Assembly (NCBI GenBank): GCA_021158195.1
Contig: JAGGVA010000046.1
Span: forward strand, 1 to 13,673
Source of the DNA: a bacterium
GTDB taxonomy: Bacteria; Patescibacteriota; Minisyncoccia; Minisyncoccales; PEYH01
DNA: 13,673 nt
Reading direction: 5' to 3'
Below, one piece after another: positions 6,039-13,390 of this stretch (the stretch's first letter is position 1; every line of letters begins with the position of its first letter). A program made the translations under genes and the position numbers. The notes under the pieces are model-generated. The model saw only the letters and a program-made list of their open reading frames with translations. It was not told where the DNA came from and ran no database searches.

Positions 6039-6593
6039 TTATTTTAATAGTAGCATTGCTGCTTCATATTTGGGCTTAATAAGCTTTTTGGATTCTTCAA
6101 AATGCACTTGTTTCCACTTGTTTTCTAATTTTTGTCTTACAGCTTCTTTTGCTTCACCTTGATTCTTTCCTTCTCTAAATGCAGCGTAGAATATTCCAGA
6201 AATGTTATCAAAATTGCTTAATATATCAGCTTCTGCAACAATTTGTTCTTCAATAGAATCTCTATTATTTTGTTGTGAACCTCTATGATTTAAAATACAC
6301 TTTTTAACTAATTCAATTTTTTCTTGTGGATAGCCAAGTTTTTTTAGTTTTTCTTCTGCGATCTTTGCGCCTGTAATATGATGATTCTCTCTACCATAAA
6401 CAATAGAGCCAATATCATGCAACCAGGAAGCAATTAATATTACCTCTTTATCTCCACCTAACTTATCGGCCAGTTTTTCTGCATATTTAACCATAGGAAT
6501 AAAATGATAAAGGTATGGATCATATCCATATTTACTAGTGGGTTTCTTGCATTCTTCCTCAACGAATTTTTTTATTTCTTGGACTATACCCAT
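6039..6593 (-). CDS. HD-domain phosphohydrolase
   Basis: A 184-residue single HD domain. Metal-ligand candidates are H30, the H59-D60 pair in SWLHDIG, H71/H72, H103 in NHRG and D123 in EADILSN, the order expected for HD proteins that act on nucleotides or phosphate esters. The substrate cannot be predicted. The reading frame starts MGIVQEIKKF; the start has no SD, and a TATA-like TTTATTAA lies 28 bases upstream. A single-gene cassette between sites C and B. Confidence 0.88.
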   Translation of the reverse strand: MGIVQEIKKFVEEECKKPTSKYGYDPYLYHFIPMVKYAEKLADKLGGDKEVILIASWLHDIGSIVYGRENHHITGAKIAEEKLKKLGYPQEKIELVKKCILNHRGSQQNNRDSIEEQIVAEADILSNFDNISGIFYAAFREGKNQGEAKEAVRQKLENKWKQVHFEESKKLIKPKYEAAMLLLK

Positions 6594-6617
6594 AATAAAA
6601 CTTAAAAGAAAAAACTT

Positions 6618-6625
6618 TTAATAAA
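6618..6625 (-). promoter_or_regulatory. archaeal-type TATA box (HD cassette)
   Basis: Minus strand CGATAAA followed by TTTATTAA, centred about 28 bases before the ATG at 6593. No SD is present. Confidence 0.45.
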
Positions 6626-6656
6626 TTTATCGGAAAAAGGTACACCCACAAATGTC

Positions 6657-6757
6657 GCCTAACATATGCGATTTAACGAAGTTTTGCGAACGCTAGTGAG
6701 CAAAATTTGGGTCGTAGCGAGCGAAAGCGAAGCGGAGCCGTTAAATCGCTGTTAGTT
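6657..6757 (-). repeat. attC-like site C (between ASCH and HD)
   Basis: The clearest site. The left end GCCTAAC (6657-6663) matches RYYYAAC, so the minus strand reads GTTAGGC (GTTRRRY). After a TAT bulge GCGATTTAACG (6668-6678) pairs perfectly with CGTTAAATCGC (6739-6749), and the right end is GTTAGTT. Inside is GAAG-TTTTGC...GCAAAA-TTTGGG and a purine-rich stretch (AGCGAGCGAAAGCGAAGCGG). Length 101. Confidence 0.8.
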
Positions 6758-6759
6758 TC

Positions 6760-6794
6760 CTTTTCCGAAGGAAAAGTTCGAAGCCCGAAGGGCT
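6760..6794. repeat. two GAA-loop hairpins in ASCH cassette 3' region
   Basis: CTTTTCC-GAA-GGAAAAG (6760-6776) and AGCCC-GAA-GGGCT (6782-6794) lie between the ASCH stop and site C. They could end transcription or protect the mRNA 3' end; neither is followed by a T tract on the minus strand. Confidence 0.5.
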
Positions 6795-6815
6795 GAGAAA
6801 ATCGCGAGCCAGCCC

Positions 6816-7166
6816 TTATTTTTCCATTATTAAATTAAATTTAACATAAGTTATTACAGAATTCTCATCAGCATTATACCATTTTTTTAACGTATTCTTT
6901 AATTCTTCTAAACTTTTACTTCCACATAGTTTTGCTTCTGGTTCTGTTAAATCTTTAACTCTTTTGATTTCAACTTTTTCAATTTGTGCTTTTCCAATCC
7001 TTTTTTCAATATCTCCGTCAAATAAATTTGGCTTGTCAGATAAATATACTAAGACCTCTTGACCTATCTTGAAATAATGTTCACCTTCCATTATGGTAGC
7101 TGTTTTAGTTCCATCATACAAAACTTCTTTATACACGCTTGAAAAATGAAACCCTAAAATTGCCAT
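6816..7166 (-). CDS. ASCH domain protein
   Basis: A 116-residue protein with the ASCH-fold pattern (PUA-like beta-barrel, thought to bind RNA; some members hydrolyse modified nucleosides): MAILGFHFSSVYKEVLYDGT, then KTATIMEG, KIGQEVLVYLSD, IGKAQIEKVEIKRVKDLT, EAKLCGSKSLEELKNTL and VITYVKFNL. The frame is open further upstream to 7301, but that part runs through attC-like site D, so I place the start at the ATG at 7166. This puts a TATA-like TTTAAATA 27 bases upstream, with no SD. Function in this organism is unknown. A single-gene cassette between D and C. Confidence 0.82.
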   Translation of the reverse strand: MAILGFHFSSVYKEVLYDGTKTATIMEGEHYFKIGQEVLVYLSDKPNLFDGDIEKRIGKAQIEKVEIKRVKDLTEPEAKLCGSKSLEELKNTLKKWYNADENSVITYVKFNLIMEK

Positions 7167-7189
7167 AGTTATTAGAATATTATCAACAC

Positions 7190-7197
7190 TATTTAAA
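7190..7197 (-). promoter_or_regulatory. archaeal-type TATA box (ASCH cassette)
   Basis: Minus strand CAAAAA then TTTAAATA, centred 27 bases before the ATG at 7166. This is the best match in the window to an archaeal BRE/TATA. No SD. Confidence 0.55.
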
Positions 7198-7220
7198 TTT
7201 TTGGGCTGGCGAGCGATTGG

Positions 7221-7315
7221 AACTAACATATTGCGGTTATGAGAAGTTTGTCCAAAGGACAAATTTGGGTCAAAACAAGCGAGAGCGAAGTTTTGCTTCA
7301 TAACCGCTGTTATCT
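7221..7315 (-). repeat. attC-like site D (between M20 peptidase and ASCH)
   Basis: Left core CTAACA, a TATT bulge, then GCGGTTATGA (7233-7242), pairing perfectly with TCATAACCGC (7298-7307); right end TGTTATC. Inside are GAAG-TTTGTCC-AAA-GGACAAA-TTTGGG and a second stem CAAAAC (7271-7276) / GTTTTG (7290-7295). Length 95. Confidence 0.8.
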
Positions 7316-7378
7316 GTCCCGTTAGGGCGAGGATGCTTGTAAGAGCACCGCAGAGTTCCCAAAGGTGCCGAAAAATTT

Positions 7379-8599
7379 TTATTTTAAAAAATCCAAAGCA
7401 GTTAAAGAATATATTTTTGTGACTTCTATTACACTTCTAATTTCCACATATTCATTTTTATCATGCATGCCTTCACCCTCACAGCCAAAATTAACTGCTG
7501 GTATTCCTTTTTCAATAAACATCCACATATCACTCCAAGGACCAGACCCTTCTGTAATCGGTGTTTTCTTCAATATCTTTTTTGCATTATTCTTAAGAAT
7601 TTGAACAATGGTTTCTTCTGGCTTAATAAAAACTGGCGGGACATATACAATAGGGGTTAATTTATATTTCACACCCAATTTATCAATTTTCTTTCTGATT
7701 TCTTTTTCCATAAACTCTTTTGTAATTCCTGGTAAAATTCTTGTATCCCCAAAAGCCTCGCAATAATCTGGAATAATGTTTATTGCCTTTCCGCCCTTAA
7801 TTAAAGTAGGAAATGTTAGAACATTTTTTCTTCCTGGAAAAATTGGATGCTCTTTTGATGGAAATTTAAAATTTTGCAAAGCATTAATTACTCTTGTCAT
7901 ATCAAGTATAGCGTTTAATCCTTCCTTCTTTTGCTCCCACTCTCTTGAGCCGGTATGAACGGCGTCTCCAAAAACTTGAATTTTAAACCTATAACCTCCT
8001 CTATTTCCAATTGTTATTTTTCTTGTTCCTGGCTCACCAATTATGGCAGCACTACCAATATATCCTTTTTCTAATAAATATCTTGTACCAAAATGAGAAG
8101 CCGCCATTGGTTCTTCATCAATTACAAACTGTAAAAGAACTTTTCCGTTTAACTCTTTCTCAAATTTGAAAAGTGCCTTTGCCATAAAAATATAACAGCA
8201 CAAAGCGGATTTCATATCCAAAGCACCAGATCCATAAAGTCTTCCGTTTTTAATAGTTCCCAAAAATGGATTAAAATCCCACTCACGGGCAGGGGGAACG
8301 GTATCCATATGTCCGTTGAAAATTAAAGTTTTCTTTCCTTGACCAAATTCGCAAACTACATTTGGTCTTGAAGGAGAAATGCTTTCAAATTTTGGCTGAA
8401 GCCCTATTTCTTTGAGTTTGTTAAAAATAAGTTCAGCAATCTCTAATTCTATAGGATCATAAGGACTGGACTTCGTTGGATCATCCATATTAGGATTTAT
8501 GGATTTAGTTTGTACCAATTTCTGCAAAAACTTAATTTGCTCTTCTTTTGTTTTCTCAATTTCATCTATAATTTTTTGTTTAATATTGTCCATAATCAT
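7379..8599 (-). CDS. M20 family metallopeptidase (ArgE/DapE/ACY1-like)
   Basis: A 406-residue zinc peptidase/deacylase. HMDTV at 97-101 supplies the first ligand, D128 in GALDMK bridges two metals, and E162-E163 are the general base and ligand; GEPG follows. GNRGGYRFKIQVFGDAVHTG marks the dimerisation insert. The family removes N-acyl or C-terminal groups from amino acids and dipeptides; the exact substrate is open. Start: ATG at 8599 is only 11 bases from the edge of attC-like site E; a second ATG at 8593 is equally possible. Unlike the other cassette genes it has no TATA-like box at the usual place. A TATAAT overlapping the site edge sits six bases before 8599 and could serve a leaderless bacterial transcript. 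Confidence 0.88.
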   Translation of the reverse strand: MIMDNIKQKIIDEIEKTKEEQIKFLQKLVQTKSINPNMDDPTKSSPYDPIELEIAELIFNKLKEIGLQPKFESISPSRPNVVCEFGQGKKTLIFNGHMDTVPPAREWDFNPFLGTIKNGRLYGSGALDMKSALCCYIFMAKALFKFEKELNGKVLLQFVIDEEPMAASHFGTRYLLEKGYIGSAAIIGEPGTRKITIGNRGGYRFKIQVFGDAVHTGSREWEQKKEGLNAILDMTRVINALQNFKFPSKEHPIFPGRKNVLTFPTLIKGGKAINIIPDYCEAFGDTRILPGITKEFMEKEIRKKIDKLGVKYKLTPIVYVPPVFIKPEETIVQILKNNAKKILKKTPITEGSGPWSDMWMFIEKGIPAVNFGCEGEGMHDKNEYVEIRSVIEVTKIYSLTALDFLK

Positions 8600-8610
8600 A
8601 AAAGAATTAT

Positions 8611-8704
8611 AGATAACGTTTTGCCGTCTATGAGAAGTTTATCTGAAAGAACAAATTTAGGTCAAGAGAGGGAAGCGAAATCTTGTTCATAATCGTTGTT
8701 AAGC
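8611..8704 (-). repeat. attC-like site E (between GH43-like and M20)
   Basis: The left end AGATAAC and right end GTTAAGC enclose a worn outer stem (GCCGTCTATGA with TCATAATCG, two mismatches). The right end gives GCTTAAC on the minus strand, a full RYYYAAC. Inner elements: GAAGTTTATCT...ACAAATTTAGG and a second stem CAAGA (8663-8667) / TCTTG (8681-8685). Confidence 0.62.
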
Positions 8705-8766
8705 AACCGGATCGAGCGACGAACTCCAACGGAGTGAGGAGAGTAAAAATGGGCTGCGGTCGGAAA

Positions 8767-9750
8767 TTAGTAAAAATAATAACCATCGCTTAATTTAATT
8801 ACAGCATATGAATTACAAAAAATTCTGTCTCCTTCCCAAGGTCCTGTGGGTTGTTCTTTAGTTCTTTCCCAATGCAATCCATCTTTTGAAACAGCTTTTA
8901 CTGGATAACTCAAGTTAGGACATTCTAAATCACTACAGGGCTTATTATCAGAAGGCAGGTGTCCACCATAAGCAACATAATAATCTCCTTCATCAATTAT
9001 AGAAAATTGGAATGCAAAAGGTATTTTTATTTTAAATCTTCTGGTAAAATATCTTCCATCTTCGGACTCTAAAACTTGCGCTTCATCAAAATTTTCTGAA
9101 CGGGTATAAATGTAGTATTTTTTAGCATTTTTTTCATAAAGAACAGTGAAATCAATTACATTTAAACTTACAGTTGGCTCACCGGTTACTTTTCCTTCAA
9201 AATGATAATTATATCCATCCTCTGAATACGCGCTCATTAAGGGGCTGATGGCAGGTCCGGCTGCTGTTCTTTTGGTAAAATACATCCTATAACTGTCATT
9301 TGGTAACTTTACTATTGTAGGATCTCCCCAGGCAGTTATATCTTGTTCAAGTCCTTTTATTGTTATTTCAGGCCTGTAAAATTCCCACCCATCTTTACTT
9401 GCTAAAAATCCCATATCTCTAATCCTATAACCAGTTTCTTTATCTTCAATTCCTTCACGATGAGAAAAATCTATTCCCCCTAAAAGGATAGTACCGTCTT
9501 TTAATAGTATTCCGCTTGACCCTCCCCAGAAATTTGCTACATTTTTTCTTTTTTCAAAATTAATTCCATCGGGAGAATAACAGGCTACAACAACACCAAA
9601 AGCGTTCTCTGTTTTCTGAGTTATCTTTTCAGGTATATTCTTAAATATAAATTCAGATTTTTCTCTAATACTTGGAGATAATAATAATAAAAGAAGTGAG
9701 AACAAAAATATTACTCCTATTATGCTAATAATTATTACTTTTTTTCTCAT
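8767..9750 (-). CDS. exported beta-propeller protein, GH43/GH32-like
   Basis: A 327-residue protein with an N-terminal membrane helix (about residues 5-26, after MRKK) and no cleavage site that I trust, so probably a membrane-anchored extracytoplasmic domain. The rest contains short repeats of the type SxDGxxF/W (YSPDGINFEKR, ASKDGWEFYRPE, YSEDGYNYHFEG, ESEDGRYFTRR, VSKDGLHWERT), the pattern of five-bladed propellers of the glycosyl hydrolase 43/32 type. WGDPTIVKLPNDSYRMYFTKR resembles the strand carrying a catalytic Asp in that fold, but I cannot identify a full catalytic triad. It could be a glycosidase, a sugar-binding protein or a degenerate member. No SD; TTATTAAA lies 25 bases before the ATG. 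Confidence 0.65.
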   Translation of the reverse strand: MRKKVIIISIIGVIFLFSLLLLLLSPSIREKSEFIFKNIPEKITQKTENAFGVVVACYSPDGINFEKRKNVANFWGGSSGILLKDGTILLGGIDFSHREGIEDKETGYRIRDMGFLASKDGWEFYRPEITIKGLEQDITAWGDPTIVKLPNDSYRMYFTKRTAAGPAISPLMSAYSEDGYNYHFEGKVTGEPTVSLNVIDFTVLYEKNAKKYYIYTRSENFDEAQVLESEDGRYFTRRFKIKIPFAFQFSIIDEGDYYVAYGGHLPSDNKPCSDLECPNLSYPVKAVSKDGLHWERTKEQPTGPWEGDRIFCNSYAVIKLSDGYYFY

Positions 9751-9771
9751 AATTTAGATGTAATTTATATC

Positions 9772-9779
9772 TTTAATAA
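9772..9779 (-). promoter_or_regulatory. archaeal-type TATA box (GH43-like cassette)
   Basis: Minus strand CAAAAAA then TTATTAAA, centred 25 bases before the ATG at 9750; a second AT box (ATATAAAT) follows it. No SD. Confidence 0.4.
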
Positions 9780-9821
9780 TTTTTTGTTTTCCGATCACTT
9801 TTCGCGACTCATTTTTATTTC

Positions 9822-9914
9822 ACTTAACATATTGCGGTTATGAGAAGTTTTCACGAAGTGAAAATTTGGGGTGACTTGCCGAAGCCAACAAAGTCCTCTT
9901 AATCGCTGTTAGCA
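9822..9914 (-). repeat. attC-like site F (between MBL protein and GH43-like)
   Basis: Left ACTTAAC (matches RYYYAAC; minus strand GTTAAGT), bulge, then GCGGTTATGAG (9834-9844) pairing with CTCTTAATCGC (9896-9906) with one wobble and one mismatch; right end GTTAGCA. Inside are GAAG-TTTTCAC-GAA-GTGAAAA-TTTGGGG and a second stem GACTT (9873-9877) / AAGTC (9891-9895). Length 93. Confidence 0.75.
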
Positions 9915-9994
9915 GACCCGACTGGAAGGAGGGCGAGGCTTTCGGAGAGAGTCGAAGAGTTCGGGGGCAAGCCGAAAAATTACTTACTTTAGAT

Positions 9995-11086
9995 TTAATT
10001 CTCTAACTCCAAACTTATACTCTCTCCCCAAATCAAAGGAATAACTTTTGATGTTGGAATTTGCTGATGCACTTCGTCCTTGAAAGAAAGAATTTTTCTA
10101 AAATCCCCCTCCTCTATGGTCTTTGGTTTTCCATGAAAAATTTCCCAATGATGAAGAGGAATAACTATTCTAGGTTTTAAAAGACGAACTTCGCGCAATC
10201 TGTCTGGATAACTTCTGATGTCCATTAAAAAGATATCAATGTCTTGAGGGATTTTTTCAAATGCTTCCCCTCCATCAGAACCAATTAGTCCGGCATCGTC
10301 GGTGTGGAGAATAGTAAAACCATCAACCTCAACTAAAAACCAACGGGTTGGAACTGGAAACTCCCCTCCCCTTCCCCCTTTGCCGTGTTCGGCAGCAAAG
10401 GCAGTAATTTTGGCTTGCTTAACCATTTTTGTCTCATCTTCGCCCATAGAGATAAGATTTTTTGAATTGCCAAATATTTCTTTTAGCTCTTTTCCTTTTG
10501 GATCGCTGCGTATTGGCTTGCGCCATTCTTTTTTAATTTTCCCTGAAGGAAGCACCACCGCAACCCCTCTGTTCAGAGCTCTTTTAACTAAAGAACTGTC
10601 ATAATGGTCTCCGTGAGGATGGCTGATAATTAAAATGTCAAGTTGGTCGGCAAGCTTTGGAATACCAAAGTTAATCCATTTATTAGCTAAATCAAAACCA
10701 ATGGTTAAATTCTTTGTTTTCGCCACCATTCCCATATTATAGACATACCAAAACTTTATTTGTCTGTCAGGAACCTGAGCATTTTTAATCTCATTATATA
10801 ATTTATCAAAACGTAATTTGTAAAACTTGTGTAAATCAGAAAAAAGATAAGAATAAACAAAAAGAGGACAGTCGTCATCAAGTATGGGGAAGTGATCAAA
10901 AGCAAAATTATCAAACTCTAAAAGTAAATCCTCCCTCTCTTTAGTCAAAATTTCTGGCTGATATTGATTAATTTTATTACTGAATTTTCTTACTTCTTCA
11001 GAAGGAGAAGCAAAATACCAAACAACCAAAAATAAAGAAAGCGCTAAAAAAATACCTAAAATGATAATGTTCTTTTTATTTAACAT
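9995..11086 (-). CDS. membrane-anchored MBL-fold metallohydrolase
   Basis: A 363-residue protein with an N-terminal membrane helix (about residues 7-25) and a metallo-beta-lactamase fold. The zinc motif H-x-H-x-D-H is complete at 156-161 (HPHGDH), followed by AAEHGKGG, TILHTDDAGL (an Asp ligand) and IPLHHW (the last His), as in UlaG/RomA-like hydrolases. The site probably acts on a phosphodiester, lactone or amide outside the membrane; substrate unknown. It is the second gene of a two-gene cassette: the ATG is three bases after the upstream stop, and an AAGGAG SD lies inside the end of the upstream gene. This SD contrasts with the SD-less lead genes. Confidence 0.85.
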   Translation of the reverse strand: MLNKKNIIILGIFLALSLFLVVWYFASPSEEVRKFSNKINQYQPEILTKEREDLLLEFDNFAFDHFPILDDDCPLFVYSYLFSDLHKFYKLRFDKLYNEIKNAQVPDRQIKFWYVYNMGMVAKTKNLTIGFDLANKWINFGIPKLADQLDILIISHPHGDHYDSSLVKRALNRGVAVVLPSGKIKKEWRKPIRSDPKGKELKEIFGNSKNLISMGEDETKMVKQAKITAFAAEHGKGGRGGEFPVPTRWFLVEVDGFTILHTDDAGLIGSDGGEAFEKIPQDIDIFLMDIRSYPDRLREVRLLKPRIVIPLHHWEIFHGKPKTIEEGDFRKILSFKDEVHQQIPTSKVIPLIWGESISLELEN

Positions 11087-11088
11087 GT

Positions 11089-12945
11089 TTATTCTCCTTT
11101 TTTCTTTCTTAACTTTCTATATTTTAATATAATTATTGTTGTTACCGCTATTATTAAAATAATGGCTATAACTAGAACTAAAACACTCCATAAATCTCTT
11201 TGTTTTTTGAGAACCTCAGAAGTATTTTCACTGTCTTTCTCAGGTATACAATCCTCTGGGCAGTTTTCATAACTTTCTCCCTTTCCTTCTTCACAAATAC
11301 CATCCCCACAAATTGCAGGTTCACGCCTCTCCTCCTCTTCTGCTGCCCAGGGAGGAGTAGGGCTAAAAACCTCTTTACACTCAATCTCTTTTTTACTGGC
11401 GGTGTTACCTTCAAAAAGGTATTCTCTTGCCCCTGTTCCAGCTACTAAATACCTGCCATTAAAATCAACAAAAGTTACATAAGTTGGTGCCTGATAAACC
11501 CAAAGAGGTTGATTGTTTTCTTTCGCAAAGAGATAAATTTTCTTGTTAAGACTGACAGCAGCCAGCAGATTTCCATCAGAACTTAACTTAACATCTCCCA
11601 CTTGTTTGTGTTTGCCCGTGGCGGTAAATTTCCACAAAGGTTTGCTGTTTTCTCTTGTGAAAAAATAAATGTTTCCCGAGCTTGTTCCAGCAGCAATATA
11701 TTTTCCATCTTTAGACATAGAAACTGCCCTGGCAGTGGAATCTTCTGGCGAGGCATGTTGCCACAAAAGATTTCCTTCCTTTGAAAACAAAAAGATATTT
11801 GGTTTGCCCTGTTCATTGTCAGCCACAAAAGTTATAAAACTTCCATCATCAGAAATAGCGGATTTGTGCACTGGAGCGTCACGAGTCAGCATTTCACTTC
11901 TAAAAATAATTTGACCGTCTTTAGAGAAGAGATAGGCTCTCCTGTCTGGACAGCCAGAGGAAACAGCAATATATTTTCCATCAGGGGTTATCGCCGGACG
12001 GTAAAAATTACCTGTTTGATCATACTCAGGATGACTGGCTTTATATTCCCACAAAAGATTCCCCTTTTTATCAAAAAGAATAATTTTATCCCCTTTCCCT
12101 TCTGTATTGCCAAGTCCAACAGCAATATATTCTCCATTCTCAGAAACAGCTACACCGATAGCATTAGCCTCAAGAGACTTCTGCCACAAAGGCTTTTCAG
12201 AGGTAATCTCAAAGAAATAAAGAGTAGTTTGCAAGGTTGCAGCAAGATATTGGCCGTTGGCAGATATATCAACTCCATTGAAAGGTGCCATTGTTACTTG
12301 AGGTACATCACATATTTCACAAAAACTCCAAAGGGGTTTGTTGCTGTCTTTCGAAAAAAGATAAATGTAATAGCCGCTAACAGCGGCAATATAATCATTT
12401 TCAGAAATTGCAACTCCTTCAATCCAATCATTTTTTGTTTTAAATGACCAAACCTTATTACCTTCCTTGTCCAAAAGAATTATTTCATTGTTGTCCAATT
12501 TTTCATCAAAGAGAAGCGGCCCTTGGTCTGGAGAGTCAATAAAGTTGCTTCGGATTTTTCCAACTCCGTTGCTGGCTTCAAAGAAATAAAAGAGTTCTCG
12601 CCCTGAGGTGGGAATATATTCGTAAGTGTACAAAACCCCTTCTTTATAATTCTCTCCTCTTGTTTTTTTCATATCATGCCATTCGCCGTTAAGCCAGATG
12701 CGAACATACTGAGGACTTCTTCCCTTTTCATCTTTGTAAAGAGCAATGTAGGTAAACTTGGTGCAAGGTGTTCCCCAAAAAGGAGAAACTCCTCCTGAAA
12801 GGTGAGGACCATCTTTAGTCTCTTCGGCACTTAATTTCGGAACGGTTAAATCAAGCTCAGTTTTAACCTCTGCATGAAGAGGTCGAATTCCTAAAACTAC
12901 AATTACAAAAATCAAAATGACAATTAATAGTTCTTTTTTCATCAT
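11089..12945 (-). CDS. secreted, membrane-anchored beta-propeller surface protein
   Basis: A 618-residue surface protein. Residues 1-25 form a signal peptide (basic start, long hydrophobic run, cleavage likely after LHA). About residues 150-520 hold roughly eight repeats of the form S(D/E)xGxYIAxG...IYLF(D/S)KxxxPLW, a WD40/PQQ-like propeller. Near 546-566 is a Cys-rich motif beginning CGDGICEEGKGE and ending ENCPEDC, common in exported archaeal and some bacterial proteins. A C-terminal membrane helix (about 587-608) and a basic tail (KYRKLRKKK) anchor it. The first two codons are both ATG (12945, 12942). No SD; a TATA-like TTTATATG is centred 22 or 25 bases upstream. It pairs with the MBL protein, suggesting joint work at the cell surface. 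Confidence 0.82.
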   Translation of the reverse strand: MMKKELLIVILIFVIVVLGIRPLHAEVKTELDLTVPKLSAEETKDGPHLSGGVSPFWGTPCTKFTYIALYKDEKGRSPQYVRIWLNGEWHDMKKTRGENYKEGVLYTYEYIPTSGRELFYFFEASNGVGKIRSNFIDSPDQGPLLFDEKLDNNEIILLDKEGNKVWSFKTKNDWIEGVAISENDYIAAVSGYYIYLFSKDSNKPLWSFCEICDVPQVTMAPFNGVDISANGQYLAATLQTTLYFFEITSEKPLWQKSLEANAIGVAVSENGEYIAVGLGNTEGKGDKIILFDKKGNLLWEYKASHPEYDQTGNFYRPAITPDGKYIAVSSGCPDRRAYLFSKDGQIIFRSEMLTRDAPVHKSAISDDGSFITFVADNEQGKPNIFLFSKEGNLLWQHASPEDSTARAVSMSKDGKYIAAGTSSGNIYFFTRENSKPLWKFTATGKHKQVGDVKLSSDGNLLAAVSLNKKIYLFAKENNQPLWVYQAPTYVTFVDFNGRYLVAGTGAREYLFEGNTASKKEIECKEVFSPTPPWAAEEEERREPAICGDGICEEGKGESYENCPEDCIPEKDSENTSEVLKKQRDLWSVLVLVIAIILIIAVTTIIILKYRKLRKKKGE

Positions 12946-12963
12946 AATTTAATTGAATTGATA

Positions 12964-12971
12964 CATATAAA
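12964..12971 (-). promoter_or_regulatory. archaeal-type TATA box (propeller/MBL cassette)
   Basis: Minus strand AAAAGAGTTT then TTTATATG, centred 22 bases before the ATG at 12945 and 25 before the second ATG at 12942. No SD. Confidence 0.4.
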
Positions 12972-13005
12972 AAACTCTTTTTTTTCAGATGAACCCTTGA
13001 ATTTC

Positions 13006-13088
13006 TGCTAACATATGCGATTGTGATAGTAAAAATCTGAGCGATAGCGAGGAAGTCAGCAGGAGCGATCTTATAATTGATGAATAGC
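13006..13088 (-). repeat. degenerate attC-like site G (between NUDIX remnant and propeller)
   Basis: Left TGCTAAC, bulge, CGATTGTGA (13018-13026) pairs with TTATAATTG (13071-13079) over nine positions with three G-T wobbles on the plus strand; the right end GAATAGC lacks the GTT core. A CTGA/TCAG inner hairpin is possible. The stop codon of the NUDIX remnant lies inside the right arm. The first inner hairpin (GAAGTT...) is missing. Confidence 0.5.
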
Positions 13089-13327
13089 ATCTTCTAACCA
13101 CGGAGGAAGACTATATTTTCTCAAGTTTTCTCTTGAAACCCAGATATAACCATTCCACTCTCTTCCTTAATTTCTCTTTTTAGCGCTGATTCATCATTCT
13201 CTTGGGAGTTTTTCCTTCCTCCTGGAAGTTCATACTCTTCACCAATAAAATCTTCTTTTTTTCAAAAGAAGAAACTTATTTTTATATTGAATCAATGCCC
13301 TTACTGCTTTGTATTTTTCAATTCCAT
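13071..13327 (-). pseudogene. broken NUDIX hydrolase
   Basis: Three reading frames are needed to read a NUDIX protein here. From near the ATG at 13327: GIEKYKAVRALIQYKNKFLLLKK. Then a shift at a run of seven A gives DFIGEEYELPGG and the full NUDIX box GGRKNSQENDESALKREI plus KEESGM (pattern G-x5-E-x7-REU-x-EE-x-GU). A last shift leads to WVSRENLRKYSLPPWLEDAI, the C-terminal strand-helix of the family. About 60 residues normally between box and C-terminus are missing. NUDIX enzymes hydrolyse nucleoside diphosphate derivatives; this copy cannot make one. The promoter-like box upstream is still intact, so decay may be recent, or part of it may be sequencing error in the homopolymer; the deletion is not explained that way. 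Confidence 0.8.
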
Positions 13328-13349
13328 AAGAGTGAAATAAATTTAAGAG

Positions 13350-13357
13350 TTAATAAG
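13350..13357 (-). promoter_or_regulatory. archaeal-type TATA box (NUDIX remnant)
   Basis: Minus strand GAGAAAG then CTTATTAA, centred 26 bases before the ATG at 13327 of the broken NUDIX gene. No SD. Confidence 0.4.
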
Positions 13358-13363
13358 CTTTCT

Positions 13364-13387
13364 CTTTCGGCGAGCCGATGCTGATTG
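13364..13387. repeat. shared cassette 5' element, copy 2
   Basis: 23 of 24 bases match 4405-4428. It lies at the same relative place, directly after the attC-like site in cassette orientation and upstream of the TATA-like box. Confidence 0.6.
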
Positions 13388-13390
13388 AAA

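Noticed and set aside
7167..7301. Longer ASCH protein starting at 7301
   Set aside because: The extra 45 residues are a translation of attC-like site D; the family start is at the ATG at 7166.
11200..12447. Several open frames antisense to the beta-propeller gene
   Set aside because: Low-complexity shadows of the repeated propeller sequence, with no RBS or recognisable domain.
4364..12945. Bacterial -10 boxes (TACTAT, TATTCT, TAAACT) 6-7 bases before several cassette starts
   Set aside because: Possible in an AT-rich leaderless setting, but without -35 matches and less regular than the boxes near -27; kept as an alternative in the feature notes.
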